Notes: generated by a model not told the origin, from the letters alone. Numbered from the stretch's first letter, positions 1 through 9,526 are shown. The stretch: 64,000 bases of DNA from Prolixibacteraceae bacterium (GCA_025210775.1 JAOARB010000016.1:20649-84648), one strand, 5' to 3'. Numbers and translations are program-made.

Positions 1-154
1 ATGCCAGTTTTAACGAGAGGTTACCATCACATTCGACCTCTTTCATGCTTTTCTTGCGATATAAGCGAAAGAAAAACATCCCCAATAGAATAGTGCCTAT
101 AAGGTTCACAAAGAGCCATACAAGCAACAAATCAGAAGAAAAAATAACCATCAT
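1..154 (-). CDS. Partial small membrane protein (C-terminus outside window)
   Basis: A reading frame on the minus strand starts with a double ATG (Met-Met) near 154 and stays open to the window edge. It encodes about 51 residues beginning MMVIFSSDLLLVWLFV: a strongly hydrophobic helix over residues 3-30, then a basic stretch (RLYRKK), the usual pattern of a membrane helix with positive-inside anchoring. An in-frame stop lies upstream of the Met pair, so the start is local. I do not recognise the family, and the C-terminal part is missing. It is divergent from metH. The alternative is a chance open frame, because only about 150 bases are visible. Confidence 0.45.
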   Translation of the reverse strand, partial: MMVIFSSDLLLVWLFVNLIGTILLGMFFFRLYRKKSMKEVECDGNLSLKLA

Positions 155-278
155 AAGGGTAACAATAAATGAATTTACAAGTTAAGCATTGAAAGATAAA
201 AATTAATCCTAAGAAAGTCGATCATTAACTATAGAAATCAGGGATAGATAACAATCACAAAGCATAGATTCAAAAGTA

Positions 279-403
279 GTTCCTCCATGGTTTGTTCATG
301 GTTTGTCCATGGTTCCTCCATCGAAAAGGGCGAAATCGATGGACAAACCATGGAGGAACCATGGAGGAACCATGGAGGAACCATGGAGGAACCATGGACA
401 AAC
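279..403. repeat. 11-bp tandem-unit palindromic array (copy 1)
   Basis: Left arm: four 11-bp units (GTTCCTCCATG, GTTTGTTCATG, GTTTGTCCATG, GTTCCTCCATC at 279-322). A 15-base centre (AAAAGGGCGAAATC region) follows, then a right arm of six inverted units (GATGGACAAAC, four CATGGAGGAAC, CATGGACAAAC at 338-403). Only two unit types occur, an AGGAAC type and an ACAAAC type. The arms are reverse complements, so the locus can form a long hairpin or cruciform. Because 11 is not a multiple of 3, the array reads in every frame as an 11-residue repeat (HGGTMEEPWRN-like), which makes the apparent protein at 292-495 an artefact. Related to the array at 49444-49546. Confidence 0.9.
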
Positions 404-917
404 CCCGTATCAAACCCTTATTTTTCCCTTTAAAAAATCAAATGATGAGAGGACCATTCCAGAGAGACAAATACGATAAACAGGTGGTAAATTAAATGTC
501 ATGAGTTTAAATTAAAAGGTAAAAAGACAACACCAATGTGCCAAGAGATCATTCTTTTCAAAGAGACAAAGGTGGATAATACAATAGTATAGCTCACTTG
601 GTCAATATTATCAAAAGATTAACAAATAACTATTTGCCGTTAAAAAGAGCCACAATATTGCAATTTAACAGCATTTCTACTAATATTGTAGATATTCAAT
701 ATCACAGGAAAAGAACAAAGACATGAAAAGATATCTTATCATACGATTTCTTTCGAAACATAACAACACTTCTAATACACGTATGCGCAGCATGCGCTAG
801 TTCTTTATACCCCAAAATCATCTACAATTCTAGCCATTGGTGCTAGATATATTATCTTATTAATCCGAACATTCTGTAAGGTATCTTCTGTTTAACTTAA
901 AGGAGGTACTTAGAATC
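404..917. other. Intergenic region upstream of metH with palindrome and leader hairpin
   Basis: No gene is visible. A GC-rich palindrome GCGCA-GCA-TGCGC lies at 785-797, and a hairpin TCTAGC/GCTAGA with 7-base loop at 829-847. GCTAG at 796-800 could instead pair with CTAGC at 830-834, so the two elements may compete. This suggests an operator or leader control of metH, but it does not match the cobalamin or SAM-I riboswitch cores that I know. An AAAGGAGG ribosome-binding site is at 899-906. Confidence 0.4.
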
Positions 918-3900
918 GTGCACCTTAAACTCAACAATAGATTAGGTATGCAAACAACTATAGCCCAACGAATAAAAGATCAGATACTCATCCTAGATGG
1001 AGCGATGGGGACCATGATACAACAATACAAATTTGAAGAGTGTGATTTTCAAGGTACGCCATTTTCATCACATAACTTTGCTTTAAAAGGAAACAACGAC
1101 ATCTTATCGATAACACGACCTGATGTTATTGAAGAGATTCACTCATTGTTTATCAAAGCAGGTGCCAATATTATTGAGACCAACACATTCAATGCCAACA
1201 GAATATCACAGGCAGACTATGGATTAGAAGATCAAATCAAAGAGATAAATATTGAATCGGTCAGAGTTGCGAAGAAAGCAGTAGCACAATTCCCTGATCA
1301 AGAAGTCTTTATTGCTGGTTCTATAGGGCCGACAAACAAGACTCTATCCATGTCTCCGGATGTTAATGATCCAGCCTTTAGAGCGACCTCTTACAACGAG
1401 CTAAAGATGGTTTATTTTGAACAAGCAGTAGCACTTATTGAAGGAGGAGTAGACCTATTTATTGTTGAGACGGTCTTTGATACACTAAATGCAAAGGCGG
1501 CATTACATGGGATACGTTATGCGATGGAATTTAAGAAAATCGACCTCCCAATTATTGTCTCGGGTACGATCACCGATAGTTCAGGAAGGATACTTTCGGG
1601 TCAAGATATTGGTGCGTTTGTAACCTCACTACAACATCATCCTATTATGGCATTTGGGCTTAACTGCTCGTTTGGAGCCGAGGCATTGCTACCCTATTTA
1701 AAAGAGTTATCAGAGATAGCTCACACCGCTATTGCAGTCTATCCGAATGCAGGTCTTCCGAATGAATTAGGGGAATATGACGAGACACCGAAGGAGATGA
1801 AGCGACAATTACAATCCTTCTTAGATCAGAATTTAGTCAATATTGTAGGAGGATGTTGTGGCACGACACCAGAGCATATAAAAGAGATTGCATCCCTATG
1901 TAAAGGGAAGAAACCACATCCTATAGCACCTAAAAGCAACACCCTAAAACTTTCGGGCTTAGAGACATTGCAAATTACACCAGAAAGTAATTTTGTAAAT
2001 ATCGGTGAGCGTACCAATGTTGCAGGTTCACGAAAGTTTGCAAGACTTATTAGAGAGAAGAAATACGATGAAGCTCTTTCTATAGCACGTAATCAAGTAG
2101 AGGGAGGAGCTCAAATCATTGATGTCAATCTGGATGATGCCATGTTAGATGGAGAGAAGGAGATGACCCATTTTCTTAATCTAATGATGACAGAGCCAGA
2201 GATCGCGAGGCTACCGATCATGATAGACTCCTCAAAATGGGAGGTTATTGAAGCAGGGTTACAATGCATACAAGGGAAAGGTATCGTGAACTCGATTAGC
2301 TTAAAAGAGGGAGAAGAAGAGTTTAAGAAAAAGGCCAATATCATTAAATACTATGGTGCTGCGATAGTGGTGATGGCATTTGATGAAAAGGGACAAGCTA
2401 CAAGTTTTGAACGCAAGATAGAGATCTGTAAACGAGCCTATACAATTCTTACACAAGAGATTGGGTTTGCGGCAGAAGACATCATTTTTGATCCTAATAT
2501 CCTAACCATAGGTACAGGGATGAAAGAGCATGATAACTATGCCGTGGATTTTATTGAGGCAATCAGATGGATAAAAGAGCATCTTCCACATGCAAAAGTA
2601 AGTGGTGGAGTATCTAATATTTCATTCTCATTTAGAGGGAACAATGTGGTAAGAGAAGCCATCCATTCAGTATTCCTTTATCACGCAATAGCAGCAGGGA
2701 TGGATATGGGGATAGTAAATCCTAGCATGCTTCAGATTTATGACAACATTCCTTCTTCGCTATTAAAGAAAGTGGAAAATCTCGTCCTAAACAAAACGGA
2801 AAATGCCACAGAAGAACTTATTACATATGCTCAGACGATAGACAGTCAAAAGCAGACACAAACAGAGGAGGTAGAACAGTGGCGTAATGAAGAAGTAGAA
2901 GAAAGATTGGTCTATGCATTAGTCAAAGGTATCACCGACCATTTAGAAGAGGATCTTAAAGAGATATCAACAAGGTATACCCCTAAATTAAAGATCATTG
3001 AAGGTCCTTTGATGGATGGTATGAACAAGGTAGGAGATCTTTTTGGAAAAGGAAAGATGTTTCTTCCACAGGTGATCAAATCAGCAAGGGTAATGAAAAA
3101 AGCTGTAGCATGGCTTACCCCATTTATTCAGGAAGAAAAGTCGAAAAACGAAAGTACCGAGACACAACGACCAAAGATCTTACTCGCTACGGTCAAAGGA
3201 GATGTTCACGACATTGGGAAGAATATTGTAGGGGTGGTGCTTTCATGTAATAATTTTGAAGTCATCGATTTAGGAGTAATGGTAAAATCCGATGAGATTA
3301 TATCTGAGGCTCTAAAGCATAAAGTCGACATGATTGGATTAAGTGGTCTAATCACTCCCTCCTTAGATGAGATGATCCATGTAGTAAAAGAGTTAGAAAG
3401 AAAAGAGTGTAAGATTCCTGTATTTATCGGAGGAGCAACGACATCTAAGATACACACAGCGATAAAGATTGCACCTCATTATAGTGCACCAGTGGTATAT
3501 GCAAAAGATGCCTCACAAACGGTACCTATTGCTAAAAAGATTTATGCAAAAGATAGTGAATTCATTAATCAGATAGATCAGGAGTATGCTTCCATCACTT
3601 TGCAATACAACAATAAGAACAAAGAATATATCTCTTTTGATGATGCCAATAGGAATGCACTCAAAGTAGATTCTATTACTTATAAACCAAATCAACTGGG
3701 AGTACAGAAGGTTTCTGATATTGAGGTTGAAAAACTTATTCCATATATCGATTGGACCTTCTTTTTTCATGCATGGGGAATAAAAGGGCACTATCCCTCT
3801 ATTCTTAAACATACGGAAAGAGGGGCAGAAGCACAAAAGCTTCTCGATGATGCACAAAAGATGTTAGAGCAGATCGTCTCGAATGGATGGATAAGTCCTA

Positions 3901-4574
3901 AAGCGGTTGTAGGAATATGGCCAGTAACGAAAAAAGACAATGACGCTCATGTTGTTACGAAAACAGGAACCACAACATGCTGTTTCTTACGAGAACAAGA
4001 AAAGAAAAGAGAAGGAAGACCTAATCTATGTTTGTCCGATTTTCTTGTAGAAGAGAAGCAAGACTATCTAGGGGCTTTTGCAGTAACAACAGGTACAGGG
4101 GTAGATCTTATTTGCAAGAAATTTAAAGAGGAGCACGACGACTATAATGCCATCCTTCTTGAAACATTAACAGATAGATTAGCAGAGGCCTTGGCAGAAT
4201 ATGTACACTTTAAAGTTAGAAAAGAGATCTGGGGATATGCACCAGACGAGAAGTTGTCTATTGAAGAGATTCATCAAGGGAAATATCAAGGAATAAGGCC
4301 AGCTATAGGCTATCCTGCCTGTCCTGAACATTCAGAAAAAGAGATCATTTTCGATCTTTTGGATGTAGAACAGAATATAGGTATCAAACTGACAAGCCAC
4401 TTTGCAATGACACCGAAAGCATCTGTTTGTGGGTTATATTTTTCTCATCCAGAATCAAGATATTTCTCACTAGGAAAGATCTCGAAAGACCAAGTAGAAG
4501 ATTATGCTAAACGAAAGAATTTATGTTTATTTGATATTGAAAAATATTTATCAACAAACATAAATTACAAATGA
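918..4574 (+). CDS. metH: Cobalamin-dependent methionine synthase
   Basis: Transfers the methyl group of 5-methyltetrahydrofolate to homocysteine through methylcobalamin, in the cytoplasm. All four modules are present in 1218 residues, close to the usual length of about 1230. The homocysteine domain has zinc ligands C250, C313 and C314 (NCSF and [10 protein letters not shown]). The folate domain begins near residue 357 ([14 protein letters not shown]). The B12 domain has the cobalt-ligating H764 in DVHDIGKN. The C-terminal reactivation domain has the AdoMet motif [14 protein letters not shown] near 1126. I take the GTG at 918 because AAAGGAGG lies just upstream; the ATG at 948 is an alternative that keeps the whole family core. 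Its stop overlaps the next start (ATGA), and metF follows, giving a one-carbon/methionine operon. Confidence 0.97.
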   Translation: MHLKLNNRLGMQTTIAQRIKDQILILDGAMGTMIQQYKFEECDFQGTPFSSHNFALKGNNDILSITRPDVIEEIHSLFIKAGANIIETNTFNANRISQADYGLEDQIKEINIESVRVAKKAVAQFPDQEVFIAGSIGPTNKTLSMSPDVNDPAFRATSYNELKMVYFEQAVALIEGGVDLFIVETVFDTLNAKAALHGIRYAMEFKKIDLPIIVSGTITDSSGRILSGQDIGAFVTSLQHHPIMAFGLNCSFGAEALLPYLKELSEIAHTAIAVYPNAGLPNELGEYDETPKEMKRQLQSFLDQNLVNIVGGCCGTTPEHIKEIASLCKGKKPHPIAPKSNTLKLSGLETLQITPESNFVNIGERTNVAGSRKFARLIREKKYDEALSIARNQVEGGAQIIDVNLDDAMLDGEKEMTHFLNLMMTEPEIARLPIMIDSSKWEVIEAGLQCIQGKGIVNSISLKEGEEEFKKKANIIKYYGAAIVVMAFDEKGQATSFERKIEICKRAYTILTQEIGFAAEDIIFDPNILTIGTGMKEHDNYAVDFIEAIRWIKEHLPHAKVSGGVSNISFSFRGNNVVREAIHSVFLYHAIAAGMDMGIVNPSMLQIYDNIPSSLLKKVENLVLNKTENATEELITYAQTIDSQKQTQTEEVEQWRNEEVEERLVYALVKGITDHLEEDLKEISTRYTPKLKIIEGPLMDGMNKVGDLFGKGKMFLPQVIKSARVMKKAVAWLTPFIQEEKSKNESTETQRPKILLATVKGDVHDIGKNIVGVVLSCNNFEVIDLGVMVKSDEIISEALKHKVDMIGLSGLITPSLDEMIHVVKELERKECKIPVFIGGATTSKIHTAIKIAPHYSAPVVYAKDASQTVPIAKKIYAKDSEFINQIDQEYASITLQYNNKNKEYISFDDANRNALKVDSITYKPNQLGVQKVSDIEVEKLIPYIDWTFFFHAWGIKGHYPSILKHTERGAEAQKLLDDAQKMLEQIVSNGWISPKAVVGIWPVTKKDNDAHVVTKTGTTTCCFLREQEKKREGRPNLCLSDFLVEEKQDYLGAFAVTTGTGVDLICKKFKEEHDDYNAILLETLTDRLAEALAEYVHFKVRKEIWGYAPDEKLSIEEIHQGKYQGIRPAIGYPACPEHSEKEIIFDLLDVEQNIGIKLTSHFAMTPKASVCGLYFSHPESRYFSLGKISKDQVEDYAKRKNLCLFDIEKYLSTNINYK

Positions 4575-4723
4575 AAGAAACTAAAAAACTTGCCATCGCA
4601 TTTATTCTAGGACTATGTACTATGTATGCATTTGATTACATCTTCCATTTCAACAATCCTAAATCAAAAGTTGAAATACAAGTAGACAAAGCATCAAAAG
4701 GGATCAAATCACTGTTTAAATAG
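4571..4723 (+). CDS. 50-residue single-helix membrane peptide coupled to metH
   Basis: The start ATG overlaps the metH stop (ATGA), which suggests translational coupling. The 50 residues are a short basic N-terminus (MKETKK), one hydrophobic helix (about residues 7-25, [17 protein letters not shown]) and a polar tail ending KGIKSLFK. The likely topology is a small inner-membrane protein with a short soluble tail. I do not recognise a family. It sits between metH and metF with 48 bases before metF. It could be an unrelated passenger, but the exact overlap and the clean helix-plus-tail pattern argue for a real gene. Confidence 0.6.
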   Translation: MKETKKLAIAFILGLCTMYAFDYIFHFNNPKSKVEIQVDKASKGIKSLFK

Positions 4724-4771
4724 TACCACACCTAGCATAATTCGTAATGGACATTACAAATTATTCTAGAT

Positions 4772-5725
4772 ATGAAAGTAATTGAAAAAATAAATCAAAG
4801 TAAGAGTACCCTATTTTCATTCGAGCTTTTGCCTCCTTTAAAGGGGCAAAATGCTTCGAAATTGTACCATACCATAGAAGAGTTATTAGAGTTTGATCCC
4901 CAATATATCAACCTTACCACTCACCGTGATGAGATCGAATATAAGGAATTGTCTAAGGGGGTATTTCAGAAACACACCGTTCGTAAACGTCCAGGTACTG
5001 TAGCAATAGCAGCAGCAATCCAACATAAGTTTGGGGTACCGGTAGTTCCTCACGTTCTTTGTGCAGGTTACTCGAAAGAGGAGACCGAGAATATGCTATT
5101 AGACCTTCATTTTCTAGGGATAAAAAATATCTTGGCACTAAGGGGAGATAGTTTAAGAACTGAAAATCTTTTTAAACCGCAAGAAGATGGACATAAATAT
5201 GCCGTCGATCTGGTACATCAAATTAACGATATACGACAAGGGAAATATCTAGATCCTGACCTAAAAAATAAAACGCCATTAGACTTCTGTATTGGGGTGG
5301 CAGGATATCCAGAAAAACATTTCGAGGCTCCTAACCTTAATTTCGATCTTGAAAATGTAAAAAGAAAGGTCGAAGCGGGAGCAGATTATATCGTCACACA
5401 GATGTTCTTCGACAATCAGAAATACTTTGATTTTGTTGATAAGTGTAGGGCTGCTGGAATTACCGTACCGATCATTCCAGGACTAAAGCCACTATCTAAG
5501 AAAATTCACTTTTCTCTTATTCCTAGAATATTTAGTCTAGACTTACCTGAAGTGTTATCCAAAGAGTTACAAGCGTGTAAGACCGATAAAGATGCATTAC
5601 AAGTGGGTACAGAATGGGCCATATATCAAGCCAAAGAGTTAATAGAAAAGAAGGTTCCTTCACTACATCTATATACATATGGTTTGGCAGACAACACCAA
5701 AGAGATATTACGAACCTTATTCTAA
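4772..5725 (+). CDS. metF: Methylenetetrahydrofolate reductase
   Basis: Reduces 5,10-methylene- to 5-methyltetrahydrofolate with a bound flavin, making the methyl donor for the upstream MetH. The 317 residues are a single TIM barrel of normal bacterial length. Visible marks are FSFELLPP with the catalytic acid E18, the flavin/folate loop NILALRGDSL near residues 125-135, and the C-terminal half motif ADYIVTQMFFD near 207-217. There is no regulatory C-terminal extension of the eukaryotic kind. The ATG at 4772 follows the metH/50-residue-peptide pair by under 50 bases, so the three are probably one transcript. Confidence 0.96.
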   Translation: MKVIEKINQSKSTLFSFELLPPLKGQNASKLYHTIEELLEFDPQYINLTTHRDEIEYKELSKGVFQKHTVRKRPGTVAIAAAIQHKFGVPVVPHVLCAGYSKEETENMLLDLHFLGIKNILALRGDSLRTENLFKPQEDGHKYAVDLVHQINDIRQGKYLDPDLKNKTPLDFCIGVAGYPEKHFEAPNLNFDLENVKRKVEAGADYIVTQMFFDNQKYFDFVDKCRAAGITVPIIPGLKPLSKKIHFSLIPRIFSLDLPEVLSKELQACKTDKDALQVGTEWAIYQAKELIEKKVPSLHLYTYGLADNTKEILRTLF

Positions 5726-6235
5726 ACAAACATGATTATTTGTTAATAAAAAAGAATCGCTGTAACAATTTACATTGTTTAGCAACTAATAATACGTGAA
5801 CACTTTTCGACACAAAAGTTAATTATCACGTATAACTATCTTTAATTATACGTTTGGACACACTTATCACCCACACCCTTAAGTCTACGGGCAGTTGAAT
5901 TAAAAAAAATTCACTGTTTGTAGATTTTTTATTTCACTCAATATCAATCAATTATAACATATATATTATTTTTTTGATTTTTTTTCTCATTTAGGAGGGT
6001 ACCTTTTAAAAGAATAGGTATTAATATATGAAAAGTGTTCAAAATTAAGCATTGCGTTTCTAAGGGGTGGGGAGACAAGTTATTGTCTCCCTTTTTTATG
6101 TCCCAAAATTAGATCGTTGCAACTCCTTCTCTTTATTCTATTCAGATATTATTGCATATATAATACCCCAAGAGTTGAATATTTTATAATTATCACTACT
6201 TTTAACTGATATTAACAATAAATTCAACTCAAACC
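5726..6235. other. Structured intergenic region; candidate small RNA or leader
   Basis: No protein gene is visible in about 510 bases. Nested inverted repeats occur at 5792-5833 (ATACGTGA with TCACGTAT, and inside it ACTTTT with AAAAGT). Part of the right arm (CGTATAA, 5829-5835) can alternatively pair with TTATACG at 5846-5852, so the two stems exclude each other. A further hairpin with a one-base bulge is at 5892-5916. AGGAGG at 5993-5998 is followed only by a six-codon frame at 6028-6048. A strong terminator closes the stretch at 6070-6097. The bases after it carry the promoter region of the first DUF898-like gene. Confidence 0.45.
6070..6097 (+). terminator. Intrinsic terminator without an adjacent upstream gene
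   Basis: GGGAGACAA (6070-6078), loop GTTA, TTGTCTCCC (6083-6091), then six T. It lies 345 bases after the metF stop, so it ends either a long metF 3' UTR or a separate small RNA. Confidence 0.85.
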
Positions 6236-7156
6236 ATGAAGAAATATTTTTCCTTCGGCATTAATCCACTTAAACTACTGCCTTTAGTATTTTGTTCTAT
6301 TATTTTACAAGCTATAAATTACTATAACACTAAAAATTTATCTCCTTTTACTGATGGAAACTATACAAACTATCTACTTTTACAGGCTATAATTATTTTA
6401 GCTAATATTCCCATTACTTATTTCATAATTAGGATATATATAACAGGATACTCAGTAGATGAAAAACGAGTACACTTTAAAGGGAAATTACTAACCTTTA
6501 TAGCCTACCAAATAGGTTATGGCTTATTGTCCATATTTAGTATGGGTTTAGCTTTGCCATATTATATTAAGAAAATCAATTCATTTTACATTAATAATAC
6601 CAGTGTTAATGATACCTCTCTCAAATTTAATGGCACCGCATCAAGTTTATTCTCTTTAATGATTTTGTTTCTTTTCCTGCCATTAATTACCACCTTCATT
6701 TTAGTTTACAATAAACTTATTCCTGCTGGGGTTTGTACAGCATTTACATACTTAGGAGTATTCATATTTACAGTATACCTCACAAGATGGCTTATCAATA
6801 TTAATTACAGTGGTTACACGATTAAGTTAAACAGCACTTTAACACAAGATCTATTTCATTGTCTTATCTTTATTGTTGTTACAATATGTTCATTGGGGCT
6901 ACTATTCCCATTTGTGGCTATTTGGTTGTACAAGTACTATATTAATAATTTGGTAGCATATAAAGATGAAGTAGAAGTGGTTTCATTCTTTGAAGAATTT
7001 GACATTCTTAAAGATGGAGGATATCTTCTAGGACAAATGTTACTTACATTAATAACTTTAGGTATCTACAGTCCATGGGCGACCAATAACATCGGTAAAA
7101 GGTTGGTTAGTAAGACAGGTTATATCAACAACTCAATGGTTGTTCTTGAGGATTAG
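6236..7156 (+). CDS. DUF898/YjgN-like membrane protein, paralogue 1
   Basis: 306 residues with several hydrophobic segments (near residues 12-30, 45-68, 80-100, 140-180, 210-232 and 262-285). The C-terminal motif LLGQMLLTLITLGIYSPWA, and weaker internal LxTLGLxxPY repeats, are typical of the DUF898/YjgN family of inner-membrane proteins, whose function is unknown. The family is built of internally repeated helix pairs; here the segments near 85-115, 205-235 and 255-285 look like those repeats. It is the first of three tandem paralogues that share an N-terminus (KKYFSFxINPxKLLPL) and a nearly identical end. It lacks the next two copies' SIDNTPLNF-like segment. The promoter-proximal 70 bases are duplicated before paralogue 2. 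Confidence 0.8.
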   Translation: MKKYFSFGINPLKLLPLVFCSIILQAINYYNTKNLSPFTDGNYTNYLLLQAIIILANIPITYFIIRIYITGYSVDEKRVHFKGKLLTFIAYQIGYGLLSIFSMGLALPYYIKKINSFYINNTSVNDTSLKFNGTASSLFSLMILFLFLPLITTFILVYNKLIPAGVCTAFTYLGVFIFTVYLTRWLININYSGYTIKLNSTLTQDLFHCLIFIVVTICSLGLLFPFVAIWLYKYYINNLVAYKDEVEVVSFFEEFDILKDGGYLLGQMLLTLITLGIYSPWATNNIGKRLVSKTGYINNSMVVLED

Positions 7157-7590
7157 AAGAAAGTAAATCACCGAAAGACAATCTAACAACAAATAATTGC
7201 CAATTTCTGTGACTTATAAGGAGATAACTTCTATGCTTAATATAGATAGATTGACTCAATAAGATTCATCATGGAACTAAATTAATAAGGACAAATGAAA
7301 AGAGCGATATATACCAAATATCGCTCTTTTTTGATTTGAAATGACATAGTATAGACAATACCTTCAAGTGATAGATTTCCTTCACATCGAACATATTCCA
7401 ATACATCTATAACAGAAGTCTAAGCCCTCCTAGTGTTGTAACTCTTCGAGAGACAACGATGACTTCTTTTAAACTCTTATCGCATTAATATTTTATACTA
7501 TTTAAACAGATATAATAATCGAAGAGTTGACTTTTTTATAATTATCACTACTTTTAACCGATATTAACAATAAATTCAATTCTTATCCTA
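7157..7590. other. Intergenic region between DUF898 paralogues 1 and 2
   Basis: Holds a terminator (7298-7332) and then the duplicated promoter segment shared with paralogue 1: an AGAGTTGA start, the run TATAATTATCACTACTTTTAA, and GATATTAACAATAAATTCAA, ending at the next ATG. An AAGGAG followed by a nine-codon frame at about 7234-7263 is too short to call. No other gene seen. Confidence 0.6.
7298..7332 (+). terminator. Intrinsic terminator after DUF898 paralogue 1
   Basis: AAAAGAGCGATAT (7298-7310) pairs with ATATCGCTCTTTT (7318-7330) and runs into T residues. The same 13-base stem recurs in the terminator at 10705-10741. Confidence 0.85.
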
Positions 7591-8493
7591 ATGAAGTATT
7601 TTTCCTTCAAGATTAATCCACTTAAACTATTACCTCTGGCTGTTTGTGGAGTATTACTCAATTCAATAATGTGGTACTTGCATTTAAACAATAGATTAGA
7701 TCATTCTGAAGCGACGATATTAAATTCTATTTGTGTTGTAATAATCCTTCTATTAATACCATCAACATTTTATGCAAAGAAGGCTTCTATTAAAGGGGTT
7801 TCAATAGGGGATACACCCTTAAATTTTAATGGGGATTTCATAAATTATCTAACCAGTAGAATATCACTATTCTTTATCAGTTTAATTTCCTTAGGATTAA
7901 TGTATCCTTTCGTTCAAAAAGTTGCAACCAGCAATATTGTAGATAATACGAGCATTAATGACCATAAACTAACCTTCGTTGCAAAAACATTAGAATTATT
8001 TTTCGCAGTAATAAGATTATTGTATATTCCATTGCTTACTACCACAGTTATTTTAGACACGATCTCGGATTCTTCTCCAATAAGTATTTTCGCTATGATT
8101 ATCTTATATCTCTTCTTGTTCTCACTCATAGTCTATATCATAAGATGGTCAATTGATATTAACTATAAAGAATATAACATTACGCTTAATGGCAACTTGG
8201 GAAAAGATATTCTTTATAATCTTATTGCTGTAACAGCGACAATCGTATCATTTGGACTTCTATTCCCATTTATGGCTATTTGGATAAACAGATACTATAT
8301 TCGACATTTAGTAGCATATAAAGATGAAGTCGAAGTGGTTTCATTCTTTGAAGAATATAACATGCTTAAAGATGGGAAATATCTTCTAGGACAAATGTTA
8401 CTAACAATAATAACTTTAGGTATCTACAGTCCATGGGCCATCAACAACTCCTTTAAAATGTTGGCTAGTAAAACAGGATATATCAAGAAATAG
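7591..8493 (+). CDS. DUF898/YjgN-like membrane protein, paralogue 2
   Basis: 300 residues, about six hydrophobic segments, same start (MKYFSFKINPLKLLPL) and same end (LLGQMLLTIITLGIYSPWAINNSFKMLASKTGYIKK) as its neighbours. Inner-membrane location and unknown function, as for the family. The middle third (residues about 40-190) is far more diverged from paralogue 1 than the last 70 residues, which are almost identical even at the base level. That points to gene conversion or selection on the C-terminal repeat. It is followed after 80 bases by paralogue 3 without a visible terminator, so 2 and 3 may be cotranscribed. Confidence 0.8.
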   Translation: MKYFSFKINPLKLLPLAVCGVLLNSIMWYLHLNNRLDHSEATILNSICVVIILLLIPSTFYAKKASIKGVSIGDTPLNFNGDFINYLTSRISLFFISLISLGLMYPFVQKVATSNIVDNTSINDHKLTFVAKTLELFFAVIRLLYIPLLTTTVILDTISDSSPISIFAMIILYLFLFSLIVYIIRWSIDINYKEYNITLNGNLGKDILYNLIAVTATIVSFGLLFPFMAIWINRYYIRHLVAYKDEVEVVSFFEEYNMLKDGKYLLGQMLLTIITLGIYSPWAINNSFKMLASKTGYIKK

Positions 8494-8573
8494 CTGAAGG
8501 TAAAACATCTCAAGGCTGTCTTGTCGTTTTCTGTTACTTCTAACCTATATCAACAAGAAATTCAACTCTAATC

Positions 8574-9476
8574 ATGAAGAAATATTTTTCCTTCAATATT
8601 AACCCACGCAAACTACTCCCATTGGTGTTGGGGATATTAGTAATCTATTCAATAATAAATTATCTCCTTTTATATAATAGATTAGATCAATCTGAAATCA
8701 CAGTATTTGGTTTCGTGATTTTAATGATGATCCTATCTTTACCATTGTTTTATTACACAAAAAAGATACTTATAAAGGGCATATCTATAGATAACACACC
8801 TCTAAACTTTAAAGGGAAATTATTAAATTATATAATCAATAAGATTCATCTACCGTTTTTTAGTGCTGTCACTTTTGGGATTGGTTTTCCTTATTTTCAA
8901 AAAGAGATAATCAGCTTTTATGTAAACAACACAAGCATTAATAATCAGAACTTGACATTCAATGCAAGTTCCATTAGATTGTTGAAAAAAGGGATTAAAT
9001 TATTATATATCCCAACGATAATCATTCTAATTATCCGGTGTAACAATAATAGAATCGACCTATTCATTATTACACTTCCTTTTATTTATTTACTAAGTAT
9101 ATTTTCTTTAATCGTATATTCAAGAAGATGGAGTATTAATTTTGGTTATAAAGAATATAACATTAAGCTTAACAGTCTCTTTATAGATGATCTACTTTAT
9201 AACCTTTCCTTTACAATTGTGTCAATCTTATCATGCGGAATTCTATTACCATTTATGTCGATTTGGATAATAAAACACTACGTTAGTCATTTGGTAGCAT
9301 ATAAAAATGATGTAGAAGCTGTTTCATTCTTTGAAGAATATAACATCTTTAAAGATGGAGGATATCTTCTAGGACAAATGTTACTAACATTAATAACTTT
9401 AGGTATCTACAGTCCATGGGCCATCAACAACTCCTGTAAAAGATTGGCTAGTAAAACAGGATATATAAAGCAATAG
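8574..9476 (+). CDS. DUF898/YjgN-like membrane protein, paralogue 3
   Basis: 300 residues, the third tandem copy, starting MKKYFSFNINPRKLLPL and ending with the family motif LLGQMLLTLITLGIYSPWA then NNSCKRLASKTGYIKQ. It has the hydrophobic pattern of an inner-membrane protein with repeated helix pairs. It shares an ISIDNTPLNFKGKLLNY-like soluble loop with copy 2. The upstream 25 bases (TATCAACAAGAAATTCAACTC) are a degraded version of the element before copies 1 and 2. What the three copies do, and whether they form a hetero-oligomer, cannot be read from sequence. Confidence 0.8.
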   Translation: MKKYFSFNINPRKLLPLVLGILVIYSIINYLLLYNRLDQSEITVFGFVILMMILSLPLFYYTKKILIKGISIDNTPLNFKGKLLNYIINKIHLPFFSAVTFGIGFPYFQKEIISFYVNNTSINNQNLTFNASSIRLLKKGIKLLYIPTIIILIIRCNNNRIDLFIITLPFIYLLSIFSLIVYSRRWSINFGYKEYNIKLNSLFIDDLLYNLSFTIVSILSCGILLPFMSIWIIKHYVSHLVAYKNDVEAVSFFEEYNIFKDGGYLLGQMLLTLITLGIYSPWAINNSCKRLASKTGYIKQ

Positions 9477-9518
9477 TTATTTTAGAGAAATAGAAGAAAG
9501 ACTTTTCACTCTTTTATT

Positions 9519-9526
9519 TATCTTTG
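9519..9526 (+). promoter_or_regulatory. Bacteroidota -7 element for mrp
   Basis: TATCTTTG is an exact match to the TAnnTTTG -7 consensus of the Bacteroidota primary sigma factor, 80 bases before the mrp ATG. Confidence 0.6.

Noticed and set aside
279..403. CRISPR array
   Set aside because: The units abut with no unique spacers, are only 11 bases long, and reverse direction at the centre. No cas genes are in the window.
292..495. A 67-residue reading frame with HGGTMEEPWRN repeats
   Set aside because: The 11-bp unit is not a multiple of three and gives an 11-residue repeat in all frames. The peptide is a translation of the palindromic array, not a gene.
720..917. Cobalamin or SAM riboswitch upstream of metH
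   Set aside because: No B12-box or SAM-I core bases were found; only a palindrome and a short hairpin remain.
7234..7263. Nine-codon frame after an AAGGAG
   Set aside because: Too short and with no conservation evidence; the spacer between paralogues is otherwise non-coding.
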